The position numbers and the translations under genes were made by a program. The notes below the pieces were generated by a model. The model had not been told where the DNA came from and made no database searches. It saw only the letters and a list, made by a program, of their open reading frames with translations. Below, piece by piece: positions 8,693 to 16,154 of a DNA stretch of 64,000 nt. Positions within the stretch are counted from its first letter, which is position 1, and every line of letters starts with the position of its first letter. Source of the stretch: Nocardia coubleae NBRC 108252 (lineage in GTDB: Bacteria > Actinomycetota > Actinomycetes > Mycobacteriales > Mycobacteriaceae); the NCBI RefSeq assembly GCF_001612805.1, contig NZ_BDBD01000013.1, forward strand, positions 89,022 through 153,021, given 5' to 3'.

Positions 8693-9466
8693 TCAGTCGT
8701 GTAGCGCGTCTACCTTCGCGGGAGCGTAGGTGGGCTCCTTTTTCTTCAGGATGGCTATGACGCGGTAGGTGATCGGGAGGACGAGCACCTCGCACACGGT
8801 CTTCCAGACGAAGCCGACGATCACGAAGTTGACGAACGACTGCCAGGTGTCGATGCCGATCGCCGGGGCGGCGATCGAACAGAAGATCAGGGTGTCGGCG
8901 AACTCGCCGACCACGGTCGACCCGATCAGCCGGGCCCACAGATGCTTTTCCTTGGTGCGTTCCTTGATGAACACCAGCGTCGCCGAGTTCAGCAACTGGC
9001 CGACGAAGTACCCGGCGAGCCCGGCGAGCACCAGCTGCGGGGTGGTGCCGAGAACGGTGCGGAACGCTTCCTGGTTCTCGTAGAAACCGGCGGCAGGCAG
9101 CCGGACGGCGACGAAGAAACAGCCGACGGTGAGCAGCAGCGCCGCGAAACCGGTGTAGATGGCGTGGCGAGTGGCGCGGAAGCCGTAGACCTCGCTGAGC
9201 ACGTCACCCAGGATGTAGGCCAGGGGGAACAGGAAGAAGGCGCCGTCGGTGGCGATCGGCAGGATCTGCAGCGGGCCGAGCACGACCGAACTGCCGGAGA
9301 AGAACTCCACGCCCTTGGTGGCGCAGATATTGGAGATGATCAGCGTCGCGGTGAACACGGCGACGATTACCGGATAGAACCCCCGCGCTACCTGGGCGAA
9401 TGCCGCATGTTCCGGCGCGGGGTGCCCAGATTCGGCGGGTTTGTCGAGCGAATTTGCATCAGTCAC
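8693..9466 (-). CDS. yhhQ: Queuosine precursor transporter, YhhQ family
   Basis: 257 residues with six or so membrane helices. Family hallmarks visible: TLIISNICATKGVEFF near the first helix, FPLAYILGDVLSEVYGFRA (the conserved D-x-x-S-E-x-Y-G block), and WARLIGSTVVGEFADTLIFC. YhhQ proteins import queuosine precursors (preQ0/preQ1 in E. coli). GTG start at 9466. No preQ1 biosynthesis genes are in the window, so import to feed the convergent tgt is the simplest reading. Confidence 0.88.
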   Translation of the reverse strand: MTDANSLDKPAESGHPAPEHAAFAQVARGFYPVIVAVFTATLIISNICATKGVEFFSGSSVVLGPLQILPIATDGAFFLFPLAYILGDVLSEVYGFRATRHAIYTGFAALLLTVGCFFVAVRLPAAGFYENQEAFRTVLGTTPQLVLAGLAGYFVGQLLNSATLVFIKERTKEKHLWARLIGSTVVGEFADTLIFCSIAAPAIGIDTWQSFVNFVIVGFVWKTVCEVLVLPITYRVIAILKKKEPTYAPAKVDALHD

Positions 9467-9504
9467 GGGTTACATCTTCCCAGCAGGGGCCCGCGGGCCC
9501 CCGC

Positions 9505-9524
9505 CTCGAGCGCGCCAGCGCTCC
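9505..9524. repeat. 20-bp dispersed repeat, copy 1
   Basis: CTCGAGCGCGCCAGCGCTCC, containing a GAGCGC/GCGCTC hairpin with a 4-nt loop. An identical copy lies at 45994-46013. Both copies sit 20-26 bp upstream of a rightward gene start in a divergent intergenic region. Confidence 0.7.
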
Positions 9525-9550
9525 GAGGATGCATGCCATAGTCTGTAGCA

Positions 9551-10111
9551 ATGACGAATCCCGGCGATTCCGACGAGTGGTGGAAGCAGTACGGCGGTTC
9601 CGGCGTGTCCCCGGAATCCGGCGCGCCGGGTTCGGTGCCGCAGTACCCGACCGCCCCGCCGTCGCAGCCTTCGAGCTACCCGTCCAACCCGCAGCAGTCC
9701 GCGCCGCAATACCCGCAGCAGCAGCCGCCGTCGCAGCCGCAGTATCCGAATTATCAGCAGCCTGCCGCGCCGCAGTATCCGCAGCAGCCGCAGTACGGCG
9801 GGTACCCGGCGGCCGGGGCCTACAACCCCTACGGTGGGTACCCCCAGCCGCAGGGCACCAACGGCCTCGCCATCGGCGCGCTGGTGTCGTCGCTGATCGG
9901 CCTGTGCAGCTGCGGCGTCGGTTCGATCGTCGGCATCATCCTCGGTGTGATGGCGATCAACCAGATCAAGGAACGCGGCGGCGAAGGCAAGGGGATGGCG
10001 CAGGCCGGCATCTGGATCGGTGCCATCTCCCTGGTGCTCTGGCTGCTCTACATCGTTTTCGTGGTGGTCCTGGGTGTGGTCGGCGGGATGGATTCTTCGT
10101 CCACCTACTGA
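9551..10111 (+). CDS. DUF4190-type small membrane protein with Pro/Gln-rich N-terminus
   Basis: 186 residues. About 100 N-terminal residues are a disordered Pro/Gln/Tyr-rich stretch with repeated PQYP units. A C-terminal two-helix membrane domain follows (NGLAIGALVSSLIGLC, GVGSIVGIILGVMAINQIKE, then IWIGAISLVLWLLYIVF). The G-x-A-x-G-x-I-x-L/G-x2-A-I-x-Q-I-K pattern is that of DUF4190. Function unknown. Possibly leaderless: TAGTCT ends 6 nt before the ATG and there is no ribosome site. Confidence 0.85.
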   Translation: MTNPGDSDEWWKQYGGSGVSPESGAPGSVPQYPTAPPSQPSSYPSNPQQSAPQYPQQQPPSQPQYPNYQQPAAPQYPQQPQYGGYPAAGAYNPYGGYPQPQGTNGLAIGALVSSLIGLCSCGVGSIVGIILGVMAINQIKERGGEGKGMAQAGIWIGAISLVLWLLYIVFVVVLGVVGGMDSSSTY

Positions 10112-10126
10112 CTTTCGCGGACAACA

Positions 10127-10161
10127 CAAGGGGCGCTTCCGGAATCCGGAAGCGCCCCTTG
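10127..10161. terminator. Bidirectional intrinsic terminator
   Basis: Perfect 16-bp stem (10127-10142 with 10146-10161), loop AAT, followed on the plus strand by GTGTTTTCG. It separates the DUF4190 gene from the convergent RDD gene. Confidence 0.85.
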
Positions 10162-10185
10162 GTGTTTTCGCAGGTCGGAGCTGAA

Positions 10186-10890
10186 TCAGCCCTTGACGAC
10201 CTGGGTTCCGCCTGCGAGCTTGTCGTGCCAGCCCTGCTTGTTCGGGTCGTTGTTGATGGTGACCGCGATGTAGATGGAAAGGCCGGTGGTGACCAGGCCA
10301 CCGAGGCAGTAGATGGCCAGGGGCGCAAGGAAGATGTTGCGCTTGAGCGAGGCCTCCGGGGTGAGCTTCGGCGCGCCACCGGGGGCGACGACCCGCAGAC
10401 CGAGCAGCTTCTTGCCGAGAGTGGTGCCCTGCGTCACTTCGAAGCCCACGTTGTAGCCCACGTAAGCGATGCCCATGATCACCCACAGGATGATGCCTGC
10501 GAGGAACGGGCTGTCCATCAGTGCCATACCGAGGACGAAGTTCAGGATTCCCAGCGGAATACCGATGATGAAACCGTCGATGACACGCGCGCCGAGGCGG
10601 GTGCCGAGGTCACCGGCCTGCGAGCCACCGAAACCCTGCTGGTTGTACGGATCGGCACCGTAACCGGGCTGCGGCTGCCCGTACGGCTGCTGGCCGTAGG
10701 CGGGCTGCTGCTGACCGTACGGGTCGGCCTGCCCGTAACCGGGCACCGGCTGGCCGTATCCCGGATTCGGCTGACCGTAAGGCTGCTGCTGTCCGTAACC
10801 CGGCTGCTGCTGGCCGTAGGGGTCCTGGCCGTAGCCGCCGGGCTGACCGCCCTGCGGGTACTGATTGGGGTCGTAACCACCGCTGGTCAT
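10186..10890 (-). CDS. RDD family membrane protein with Gly/Tyr/Gln-rich repeats
   Basis: 234 residues. The N-terminal 90 or so residues are a low-complexity tract of PGYGQ/PYGQQQ repeats. The C-terminal RDD domain begins at [20 protein letters not shown] with three membrane helices and the conserved Arg and Asp residues ([19 protein letters not shown]). RDD proteins are membrane proteins of mostly unknown, possibly transport, function. ATG at 10890 chosen because the repeat tract starts there. Confidence 0.88.
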   Translation of the reverse strand: MTSGGYDPNQYPQGGQPGGYGQDPYGQQQPGYGQQQPYGQPNPGYGQPVPGYGQADPYGQQQPAYGQQPYGQPQPGYGADPYNQQGFGGSQAGDLGTRLGARVIDGFIIGIPLGILNFVLGMALMDSPFLAGIILWVIMGIAYVGYNVGFEVTQGTTLGKKLLGLRVVAPGGAPKLTPEASLKRNIFLAPLAIYCLGGLVTTGLSIYIAVTINNDPNKQGWHDKLAGGTQVVKG

Positions 10891-10933
10891 AAATTCGTCC
10901 TCGTCGTGATCAGTAGATCGGTCGTTGCGTACG

Positions 10934-11854
10934 TTACGGACATCGGTCTGGTTGGAACAACCCGATAGGCTCGAGTATCCATGGTTTCTCCGGGATGCGC
11001 GCCGGGTCGAAAACCTCGCGGAGCTCTGCCGTTGTGCGAGCGGCATATCCGAGTGAATCGGCGATCGCCGCCACCACATCGCCGGGCGTGTTGCCGAGCG
11101 CCATCTGGTCGGAAAGGCTCACCGCCCCATCACGTTTGGCAAGCCTTTTACCTTCGGTGTTGAGTACCAACGGAACATGGGCGTAGATGGGTCGTGGCAG
11201 GCCGAGCAGGTCGGCGAGATAGGCCTGGCGCGGGGTGGACGGCAACAGATCGTCGCCGCGCACCACTTGATCCACACCCTGGGCGGCGTCGTCGACCACG
11301 ACGGTGAGGTTGTAGGCAGGGATGCCGTCACCCCGGCGCAGCACCAGATCGTCGACGGCGCCTCGGTAGCGGCCGTGGCGCAGGTCGGTGATCTCGTAGT
11401 CGGTCACGTCGGCGCGCAATCGCACTGCGGGTGAACGGCCTTCGGCCCGGCGAGCGGCACGCTGTGCGTCGGTGAGAGTGCGGCAGGTGCCGGGGTAGGC
11501 GCCCATCGGACCGTGCGGTGCGGCGGCGGCCTGCTGGATTTCGCGTCTGGTGCAGAAACATTCGAAGGTGCGCCCGGCCGCGGTGAGTTCCTCGATCGTC
11601 GACTCGTAGACCGCGAGCCGGTCGGATTGCCGCAGCACCGGCCCGTCCCAGTCGAGCCCGATGGCGGCGAGGTCGTCGAGCTGGCGTTGTGCCGCTCCCG
11701 GACGGACGCGGTCGAGGTCGTCGATGCGCATCCGGAACGCGCGCCCGGTGGTGCGGGCGTAGAGCCAGGCCAGGATGGCGGTGCGCAGATTGCCCAGGTG
11801 GAGCTCGCCCGAGGGGCTCGGGGCGTAGCGGCCTGCACCTGGTGAACTGGACAC
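10934..11854 (-). CDS. gluQ: Glutamyl-Q tRNA(Asp) synthetase
   Basis: 306 residues, a GluRS paralogue lacking the anticodon-binding domain. GluQ-RS attaches glutamate to the cyclopentenediol of queuosine-34 in tRNA-Asp without tRNA during activation. The HIGH-like motif is HLGN (19-22) in [17 protein letters not shown], the KMSK-like motif is [10 protein letters not shown], and the family zinc site C99-x-C101...Y120-x3-C124 is complete. It needs queuosine-modified tRNA, so it belongs with tgt and yhhQ nearby. It lies upstream of the RDD gene on the same strand with a 43-bp gap. Confidence 0.92.
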   Translation of the reverse strand: MSSSPGAGRYAPSPSGELHLGNLRTAILAWLYARTTGRAFRMRIDDLDRVRPGAAQRQLDDLAAIGLDWDGPVLRQSDRLAVYESTIEELTAAGRTFECFCTRREIQQAAAAPHGPMGAYPGTCRTLTDAQRAARRAEGRSPAVRLRADVTDYEITDLRHGRYRGAVDDLVLRRGDGIPAYNLTVVVDDAAQGVDQVVRGDDLLPSTPRQAYLADLLGLPRPIYAHVPLVLNTEGKRLAKRDGAVSLSDQMALGNTPGDVVAAIADSLGYAARTTAELREVFDPARIPEKPWILEPIGLFQPDRCP

Positions 11855-11864
11855 CTGTCCGATC

Positions 11865-12350
11865 CTAGTCGGTCGTGCGACGCAGCCTCGGCCGCAGCTG
11901 TTCGTCGGTGAGCTGGACGCCGCCGTCGATGGCGTCGAGCAGCTGTTCGGCGTAGGAGATCAGGCCCACACGGTCGACATCGTGCTGCTGGGCATTCGCC
12001 GGGTAGGCGCCGAGCCGCTCGCAGGCGCGCCGCAGCAGCGTCGTCGCGCCCTTGGTGTTGCCACGCTGGATGTGGGTCAGGCCGACGGCATATTGGGCAA
12101 GACCCTGCCAGAGCATCCGCTCGGCAACCGGCCCGTTCTTCCAGGCCGCCTCCAAAACCTCGTGTGCGTTGAATGCCAATCCGTCGTCCAGCAGTTGCTG
12201 GGCGAAGGTCAGAGTTTGCTGGGGGGTCAACTCGAGATCGTCGGGAATTCGGGCGACTCCGGCACTGCCGGGCGGCAGTGGTCGGCCGAGTCGGTCGCGT
12301 GGGCGGTCGTTACGGGCACGACCTGCGGCGTCGCGGTCACGGGAGATCAT
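11865..12350 (-). CDS. DUF309 domain protein
   Basis: 161 residues. The DUF309 core is clear: FAQQLLDDGLAFNAHEVLEAAWK, then LWQGLAQYAVGLTHIQRGN, with the conserved H-E-x-x-E-x-x-W motif. Function unknown; it is common in actinobacteria. It ends 10 bp before gluQ on the same strand, so likely one transcript. ATG 12350 was preferred to a GTG at 12371 because the sequence after it (RDRDAAGRARNDRPRD) matches the usual N-terminus I recall for these proteins. Confidence 0.85.
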   Translation of the reverse strand: MISRDRDAAGRARNDRPRDRLGRPLPPGSAGVARIPDDLELTPQQTLTFAQQLLDDGLAFNAHEVLEAAWKNGPVAERMLWQGLAQYAVGLTHIQRGNTKGATTLLRRACERLGAYPANAQQHDVDRVGLISYAEQLLDAIDGGVQLTDEQLRPRLRRTTD

Positions 12351-12371
12351 TCCCCCATGATCCACGTCCAC

Positions 12372-12770
12372 GTCGGATGGTGCTGATGTGGCCTGTGAGA
12401 CGAGCAGGAAAGTGACGTATCACGAACCAATCACATGGAAGTAAATCCGCATGTGTCAAGCCCGTGGGGAATGGGTAAGAGGCTCCGGCAATGCCGCCGC
12501 AAACCCGAACCTTCGCAAGCTTGGCAAACGGATATGAGAAAGCAAATTCTCATCCGCAAACTTGCGGAAGACCTGCTAGTGTTTCTTCCGCGGGGGCAGC
12601 CCCCGGAGGCGGAAACGCCTCATGCGCTGGTTCGTGCCGATCGGTTGCGCGTTCCGGGTGGCAGTGCTGTGGGTGCCACGAAGTAACTCGTCGGTCGCGC
12701 CGTAAATCGGAAATGCTGAACCGATTCGGCGGTGTTATCCCGTTCTCACTGATGCAAAGGAGCAAGTGCT
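12372..12770. promoter_or_regulatory. 400-bp AT-richer intergenic region with stacked small inverted repeats
   Basis: No convincing gene; an open frame at 12435-12686 has codon third positions unlike its neighbours. Structured elements are packed at 12534-12567: ATGAGAA/TTCTCAT (12534-12540, 12547-12553, 6-nt loop), then CCGCAA-AC-TTGCGG (12554-12567). The octamer CCGCAAAC also occurs at 12497-12504. These look like operator half-sites or an RNA control element upstream of the DUF397 gene. Confidence 0.4.
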
Positions 12771-12980
12771 GTGGAGGTTGATGTGACGGGCGCTGTGTGG
12801 CGCAAGAGCACCTACAGCGGTCCCGATGGAAACTGCGTGGAAGTCGCCTTTCTCACCGGCGGCGAAATCGCGGTCCGCGACACCAAGGATCACGGGCGTG
12901 GCCCCGTGCTGGCCTTCGGACCAGGAGCGTGGCGAGCGTTTCTCGCCGACGTCACCGCGGGACAGTTCGCGCGCGGCTGA
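12771..12980 (+). CDS. DUF397 small protein
   Basis: 69 residues with the DUF397 core: WRKSTYSGPDGNCVEVAF, EIAVRDTKDH, and W-x-x-F near the end (AWRAFLADV). These proteins are abundant in Streptomyces and Nocardia, normally next to a large XRE regulator with DUF5753. Here no such partner is adjacent, only two smaller XRE genes 1.5-3 kb downstream. GTG start with AAGGAG 8 nt upstream. Confidence 0.85.
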   Translation: MEVDVTGAVWRKSTYSGPDGNCVEVAFLTGGEIAVRDTKDHGRGPVLAFGPGAWRAFLADVTAGQFARG

Positions 12981-13065
12981 ACCGCGAATGCGCCTGAACC
13001 GGGCAGTCCGGGCCCCGGGTCGATAGGACTCGGGGCCTTCTCTCGGCGTGGCCTATCGTGACCGG

Positions 13066-14457
13066 GTGACCGGAATGGCCCCGCGCGACGCGACGATGTT
13101 CTGGCTGTCGCGCCGCACCGCCAATGATGTGTTCCTGCTCTACTGTTTCGCCGAAACCCCTACTCCTACCGAGGAACTGCGCGCCGCCGTTGCCGAACGC
13201 GTAGCGCTCATTCCCGATCTGTGCCGCCGGTTGCGCGAGACCGCGCACGACCTCGACTATCCGCACTGGATTCCGGCCGAATTCATTCCCCAGCAATTCA
13301 TTGCCCACCGGCCCGACGGCCTGCCGTGGCCCACTCTGCTCGACCGGCTCGGCGAACTTCTGGGCACCGGCGTCGACGCCACCGAACGACCCTGGCGGCT
13401 GCACGTTTTCCGTGGCGTTCGCGATGCGCCGATGTCGACCGGGCCGTCGCTGGTCGCGGTGGTTCAGATCTCCCATGCTCTCGCCGACGGCACCCGTGCG
13501 GCCGCACTCACCAGATCCCTTTTTATCCACAGGGTTCCCGATGCACCTGTGGATAACTCGGTGAAACACCGAGTGGATCCTGTGAAAACGCCGGTGAGCC
13601 CTGTGGATTACTGGGGACAACTCTGTGGATGGATGGATCCGAGTGTGCTTGGGGTACTGCGTTTTCCCCAGCAGCTGGTCGCGACGTTCCGCCGTGGTCT
13701 GGCGGCGGGCCGTGCCCACCGGGAACTCGCCGAGCGCACCGCCGTCGGCGAAGTCCCCGCGCCCACAACCGGCTTCACGCCCGGTGCGCTCAATACGATG
13801 CGGCCCGTCGCGGCGCTCGACCATCAGGTCCGCATGCTCGTCGTCCCCGCGGACATGCTCCGCTGCCCGCACGTCACAGTGACAGTGCTTGCGCTGACGG
13901 CGATTTCGCGCGCACTCACCACCTACCTCACCGAGCACGGTCGAGCACCGGACCGCCTCGGCGCCGCACTGCCGATGGCCGTGCCCGCATCGAGCGACGC
14001 GCACAACAACTACCGGAGCCTGTCCATCGACCTGCACATCGAGGAACCCGACCTGCGCGCCCGTGCCGAACTGATCGCCGACGAACTGCGAACCCGTCGC
14101 GAACGCGCGCTGAATCCGCTTCTCGCCGTGCAGGATCGAGTCGGTGACACCGTTCCCGCGCTGTTCGCGGTGCGTGACGTCGCCCGCGCCGATCTCGACA
14201 CACCACCGCAGGCGATCGACGGCAACACCGTCGTCTCCAGCGTGAATCGTGGCGCCGCCGACCTCACCTTCGCGGGCGCACCGGTCCTATTCACCGGCGG
14301 GTTTCCGGCGCTCGGCACCGTCATGCACCTGACTCACGGCATCCACGGGCTCGGTGAAACCATCACGTTCTCCGTGCATTCCGACAAAGCGGCCGTGCCG
14401 GATCCGGATCGGTACCTGGCCCTGCTCGCCGAAGCGGTGGACGCCGTGCGCGGCTAA
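13066..14457 (+). CDS. WS/DGAT-like acyltransferase (wax ester/triacylglycerol synthase family)
   Basis: About 463 residues, normal for the family. These enzymes transfer acyl-CoA to alcohols or diacylglycerol in storage-lipid synthesis. The opening MAPRDATMFWLSRR matches the family start. The active-site HHxxxDG motif reads SHALADG (in VVQISHALADGTRAA), keeping the second, catalytic His but replacing the first by Ser. The C-terminal DUF1298 half includes NNYRSLSIDLHIEEPDL and TFSVHSDKAAVPDPDRY. GTG 13066 may be a leaderless start, 7 nt after TATCGT; ATG 13075 is an alternative. Residues about 153-195 (FIHR to CGWMDP) are unlike the family and encode the DnaA-box cluster. Confidence 0.75.
   Translation: MTGMAPRDATMFWLSRRTANDVFLLYCFAETPTPTEELRAAVAERVALIPDLCRRLRETAHDLDYPHWIPAEFIPQQFIAHRPDGLPWPTLLDRLGELLGTGVDATERPWRLHVFRGVRDAPMSTGPSLVAVVQISHALADGTRAAALTRSLFIHRVPDAPVDNSVKHRVDPVKTPVSPVDYWGQLCGWMDPSVLGVLRFPQQLVATFRRGLAAGRAHRELAERTAVGEVPAPTTGFTPGALNTMRPVAALDHQVRMLVVPADMLRCPHVTVTVLALTAISRALTTYLTEHGRAPDRLGAALPMAVPASSDAHNNYRSLSIDLHIEEPDLRARAELIADELRTRRERALNPLLAVQDRVGDTVPALFAVRDVARADLDTPPQAIDGNTVVSSVNRGAADLTFAGAPVLFTGGFPALGTVMHLTHGIHGLGETITFSVHSDKAAVPDPDRYLALLAEAVDAVRG
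13523..13632. promoter_or_regulatory. Cluster of DnaA-like boxes inside a coding sequence
   Basis: Perfect TTATCCACA at 13523-13531 and its exact reverse complement TGTGGATAA at 13548-13556. One-mismatch copies lie at 13602-13610 (TGTGGATTA) and 13612-13620 (reverse complement TTGTCCCCA), and a two-mismatch copy at 13624-13632. All are within 110 bp inside the WS/DGAT-like gene. DnaA binding is inferred. Confidence 0.5.
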
Positions 14458-14900
14458 CGCTTGCCCGCCCGCCCCAGCTCGTCGCCGATCGCCCGCAGCG
14501 CCGAACGCAGCGCGGTGGCCGCATCGGTGCCCGCCGCCTCACCCTCGATCAACCCGTCGATCCGGAACGGACAGAAGTACCCCGAATCACCCTGGTGTGG
14601 GCGGCCGATCTCGATGAGGGGACGGCCGGTCCGATGCGCGATAGCGGCGGCGAGTGCCGCGTCGGCCGCGCGCGGATCGCGCCGCACGCGGGGGAGGGCG
14701 GGCACCGCCTGGGCGTGCACCCGCTCGTACCAGTCGATCACCTCGGAAGGCGCGGCGCGCGTGCCTGTTTCGTAGTGACCGAGCGCGGCCCGGCTGTACG
14801 GAACGCGGGTGGCCAACCCCGCCAAGGACAATCCGGCTTCTTCCCGCAGCCGCCGCAACCGCGCGCCTACGAGTCTCCCCTGCTCGCCCCGACTGGACAT
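14454..14900 (-). CDS. XRE family regulator, small type
   Basis: 148 residues. The helix-turn-helix near the N-terminus reads ARLRRLREEAGLSLAGLATR, then VPYSRAALGHYETGTRAAPS. The remainder (IGRPHQGDSGYFCPFRIDG) is a small unrecognised domain, not DUF5753. ATG 14900 was chosen as it leaves a compact protein with three 10-bp spaced repeats directly upstream. Its stop overlaps the convergent acyltransferase stop by 4 bp. Autoregulation through the repeats is inferred. Confidence 0.8.
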   Translation of the reverse strand: MSSRGEQGRLVGARLRRLREEAGLSLAGLATRVPYSRAALGHYETGTRAAPSEVIDWYERVHAQAVPALPRVRRDPRAADAALAAAIAHRTGRPLIEIGRPHQGDSGYFCPFRIDGLIEGEAAGTDAATALRSALRAIGDELGRAGKR

Positions 14901-14908
14901 GCAGCCAT

Positions 14909-14936
14909 CGTAGAGAACTGTAGACGTTTGTAGACG
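14909..14936. promoter_or_regulatory. Iteron-like operator of the XRE gene
   Basis: Core GTAGA recurs at 14910, 14920 and 14930, exactly one helical turn apart; the second and third copies share TGTAGACG (14919-14926, 14929-14936). The array starts 9 bp upstream of the XRE start codon. A TTGACA hexamer follows at 14958-14963 on the plus strand. Confidence 0.5.
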
Positions 14937-15044
14937 CTTTTTGCTGTCCAAAAGGTCTTGACAGTGACCATACTTTTCCCTGGCGGCTTCACCAGAACCA
15001 TACCGCGCCACCCGTGCAGCACTGACACGTTCGGAGGGGAAAGC

Positions 15045-15332
15045 ATGGATGTCTACCTGTGGATCGCCCTTGGCCTCTTGGGATTCGGGGCACTCACCCG
15101 GTACCTGCTGTTACTACCGCCCGCCGAGACCGTCGCCGGCCGTCCGACCGTCGCCGACATCCGCCGCAGGATTCAGTCCGAGCGGGCGCCCGGCCACGAT
15201 TCGACGACACCGTCGCCGCGCAACATCTCCAGCAGGAGCTTCTCGGCGTCGGACTTCTCCCTGGCCAGTGCGCTCCAGCCGCGCACCACCCCGTCGGGGC
15301 CCGATTTCGTCGTCCACGAGCCCACCGCATGA
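15045..15332 (+). CDS. Small single-pass membrane protein, uncertain
   Basis: 95 residues. GGAGGGGAAAGC gives a strong ribosome site before the ATG. The product starts with one membrane helix (MDVYLWIALGLLGFGALTRY, then LLLLPP), followed by a charged tail (TVADIRRRIQSERA). The last 53 codons overlap the 3' end of the convergent XRE gene in antisense and look low-complexity, so only the first half is convincing. No family recognised. Confidence 0.45.
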   Translation: MDVYLWIALGLLGFGALTRYLLLLPPAETVAGRPTVADIRRRIQSERAPGHDSTTPSPRNISSRSFSASDFSLASALQPRTTPSGPDFVVHEPTA

Positions 15333-15811
15333 GCGCCCTGGGGGTGCAGCGAGTAGTAGATGGTGCCGACCGGGAAGGCGACATCCATGCCACGCACCCA
15401 GCCGGTGATCGCGTCGCCGTCCCATACCCGCATCTCGCCGCGCACACCCGGCCCCGGATCGTCCTCGGCCGCAGCGGTTTCGGCGGTGTCGAGCAGCAGG
15501 TGGTCGCCTTCGTGCCGGATCGTCACCTCCGCTACCTCGACCTCGTCGCCGTGTTTCGCCGCCTTCTGCCAGGCTGCCCACCAGCGGCCCGCCAGGTCGA
15601 CCCGGTTGTCGACGATCCCGGCCAGCTCCGCCAGCGAGATGCGCAACGCGTCGGCCAGCCGGATCGCGACCGGAAGGGTCGGCGACTGCTCCTCGGATTC
15701 ATACCGGGTGATCTGCCGCGAACTCACCCCGATGGCGGTGGCGAGCGCGGGCTGCGACAGCCCGAGCAAGCGCCGCCGCTCCTGAATCACCTTCCCCGTC
15801 CCGGTGTTCAT
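15173..15811 (-). CDS. XRE family regulator with C-terminal unknown domain
   Basis: 212 residues from ATG 15811. N-terminal helix-turn-helix: VIQERRRLLGLSQPALATAI, then GVSSRQITRYESEEQSPTLP. The C-terminal part (WWAAWQKAAKHGDEVEVAEVTIR, GWVRGMDVAFPVGTIYYSLH) resembles the sensing region often found in Nocardia XRE proteins, function unknown. A small Cys-containing ORF is divergent from it with almost no gap. Confidence 0.8.
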   Translation of the reverse strand: MNTGTGKVIQERRRLLGLSQPALATAIGVSSRQITRYESEEQSPTLPVAIRLADALRISLAELAGIVDNRVDLAGRWWAAWQKAAKHGDEVEVAEVTIRHEGDHLLLDTAETAAAEDDPGPGVRGEMRVWDGDAITGWVRGMDVAFPVGTIYYSLHPQGAHAVGSWTTKSGPDGVVRGWSALAREKSDAEKLLLEMLRGDGVVESWPGARSD

Positions 15812-15817
15812 ACAGTC

Positions 15818-16069
15818 ATCGCCTCCATTGCCGGCCCCTACCGTCACACCCTGCCCGACACATCCGCGCCGGACCCGCCGCCACGGGTCGTCACCGGCGA
15901 TATCGAACATCACTGGCGCACCGCACATGCCGACTGCGTGGCCGATTCTCCCATCTCTTCGCTCCAGCAGGCCCGTTTCGTGCTGACCGAGCACGACGGG
16001 TGCGGACCACGCTGCCTGCAGCACCTCGCCGCCACCGCCTACAGCACGGGTCTGATCGACGACATCTGA
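15818..16069 (+). CDS. Small Cys/His-containing protein without a canonical start
   Basis: The reading frame ending at 16069 has strongly GC-biased third positions and a protein-like sequence (DIEHHWRTAHADCVAD, HDGCGPRCLQHLAATAY) with three cysteines. No ATG, GTG or TTG lies between the divergent XRE start and this frame; ATC at 15818 or ATT at 15827 are the only candidates, so the start given is nominal. Function unknown. Confidence 0.35.
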   Translation: MASIAGPYRHTLPDTSAPDPPPRVVTGDIEHHWRTAHADCVADSPISSLQQARFVLTEHDGCGPRCLQHLAATAYSTGLIDDI

Positions 16070-16154
16070 GCAGGTCGGGGGGAGTTACGAACGACACGTT
16101 GACGAACTCGTGACGAGACGGCGAACCGGCACGAAACGCCGTTACGGTCGAAGT

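Noticed and set aside
10660..10860. Repeat array in the RDD gene
   Set aside because: It encodes PGYGQ-type low-complexity protein and the units vary in length and sequence.
12435..12686. 83-codon ORF upstream of the DUF397 gene
   Set aside because: Third-position GC is low and mixed compared with neighbouring genes; it covers the hairpin region and has no recognisable protein features.
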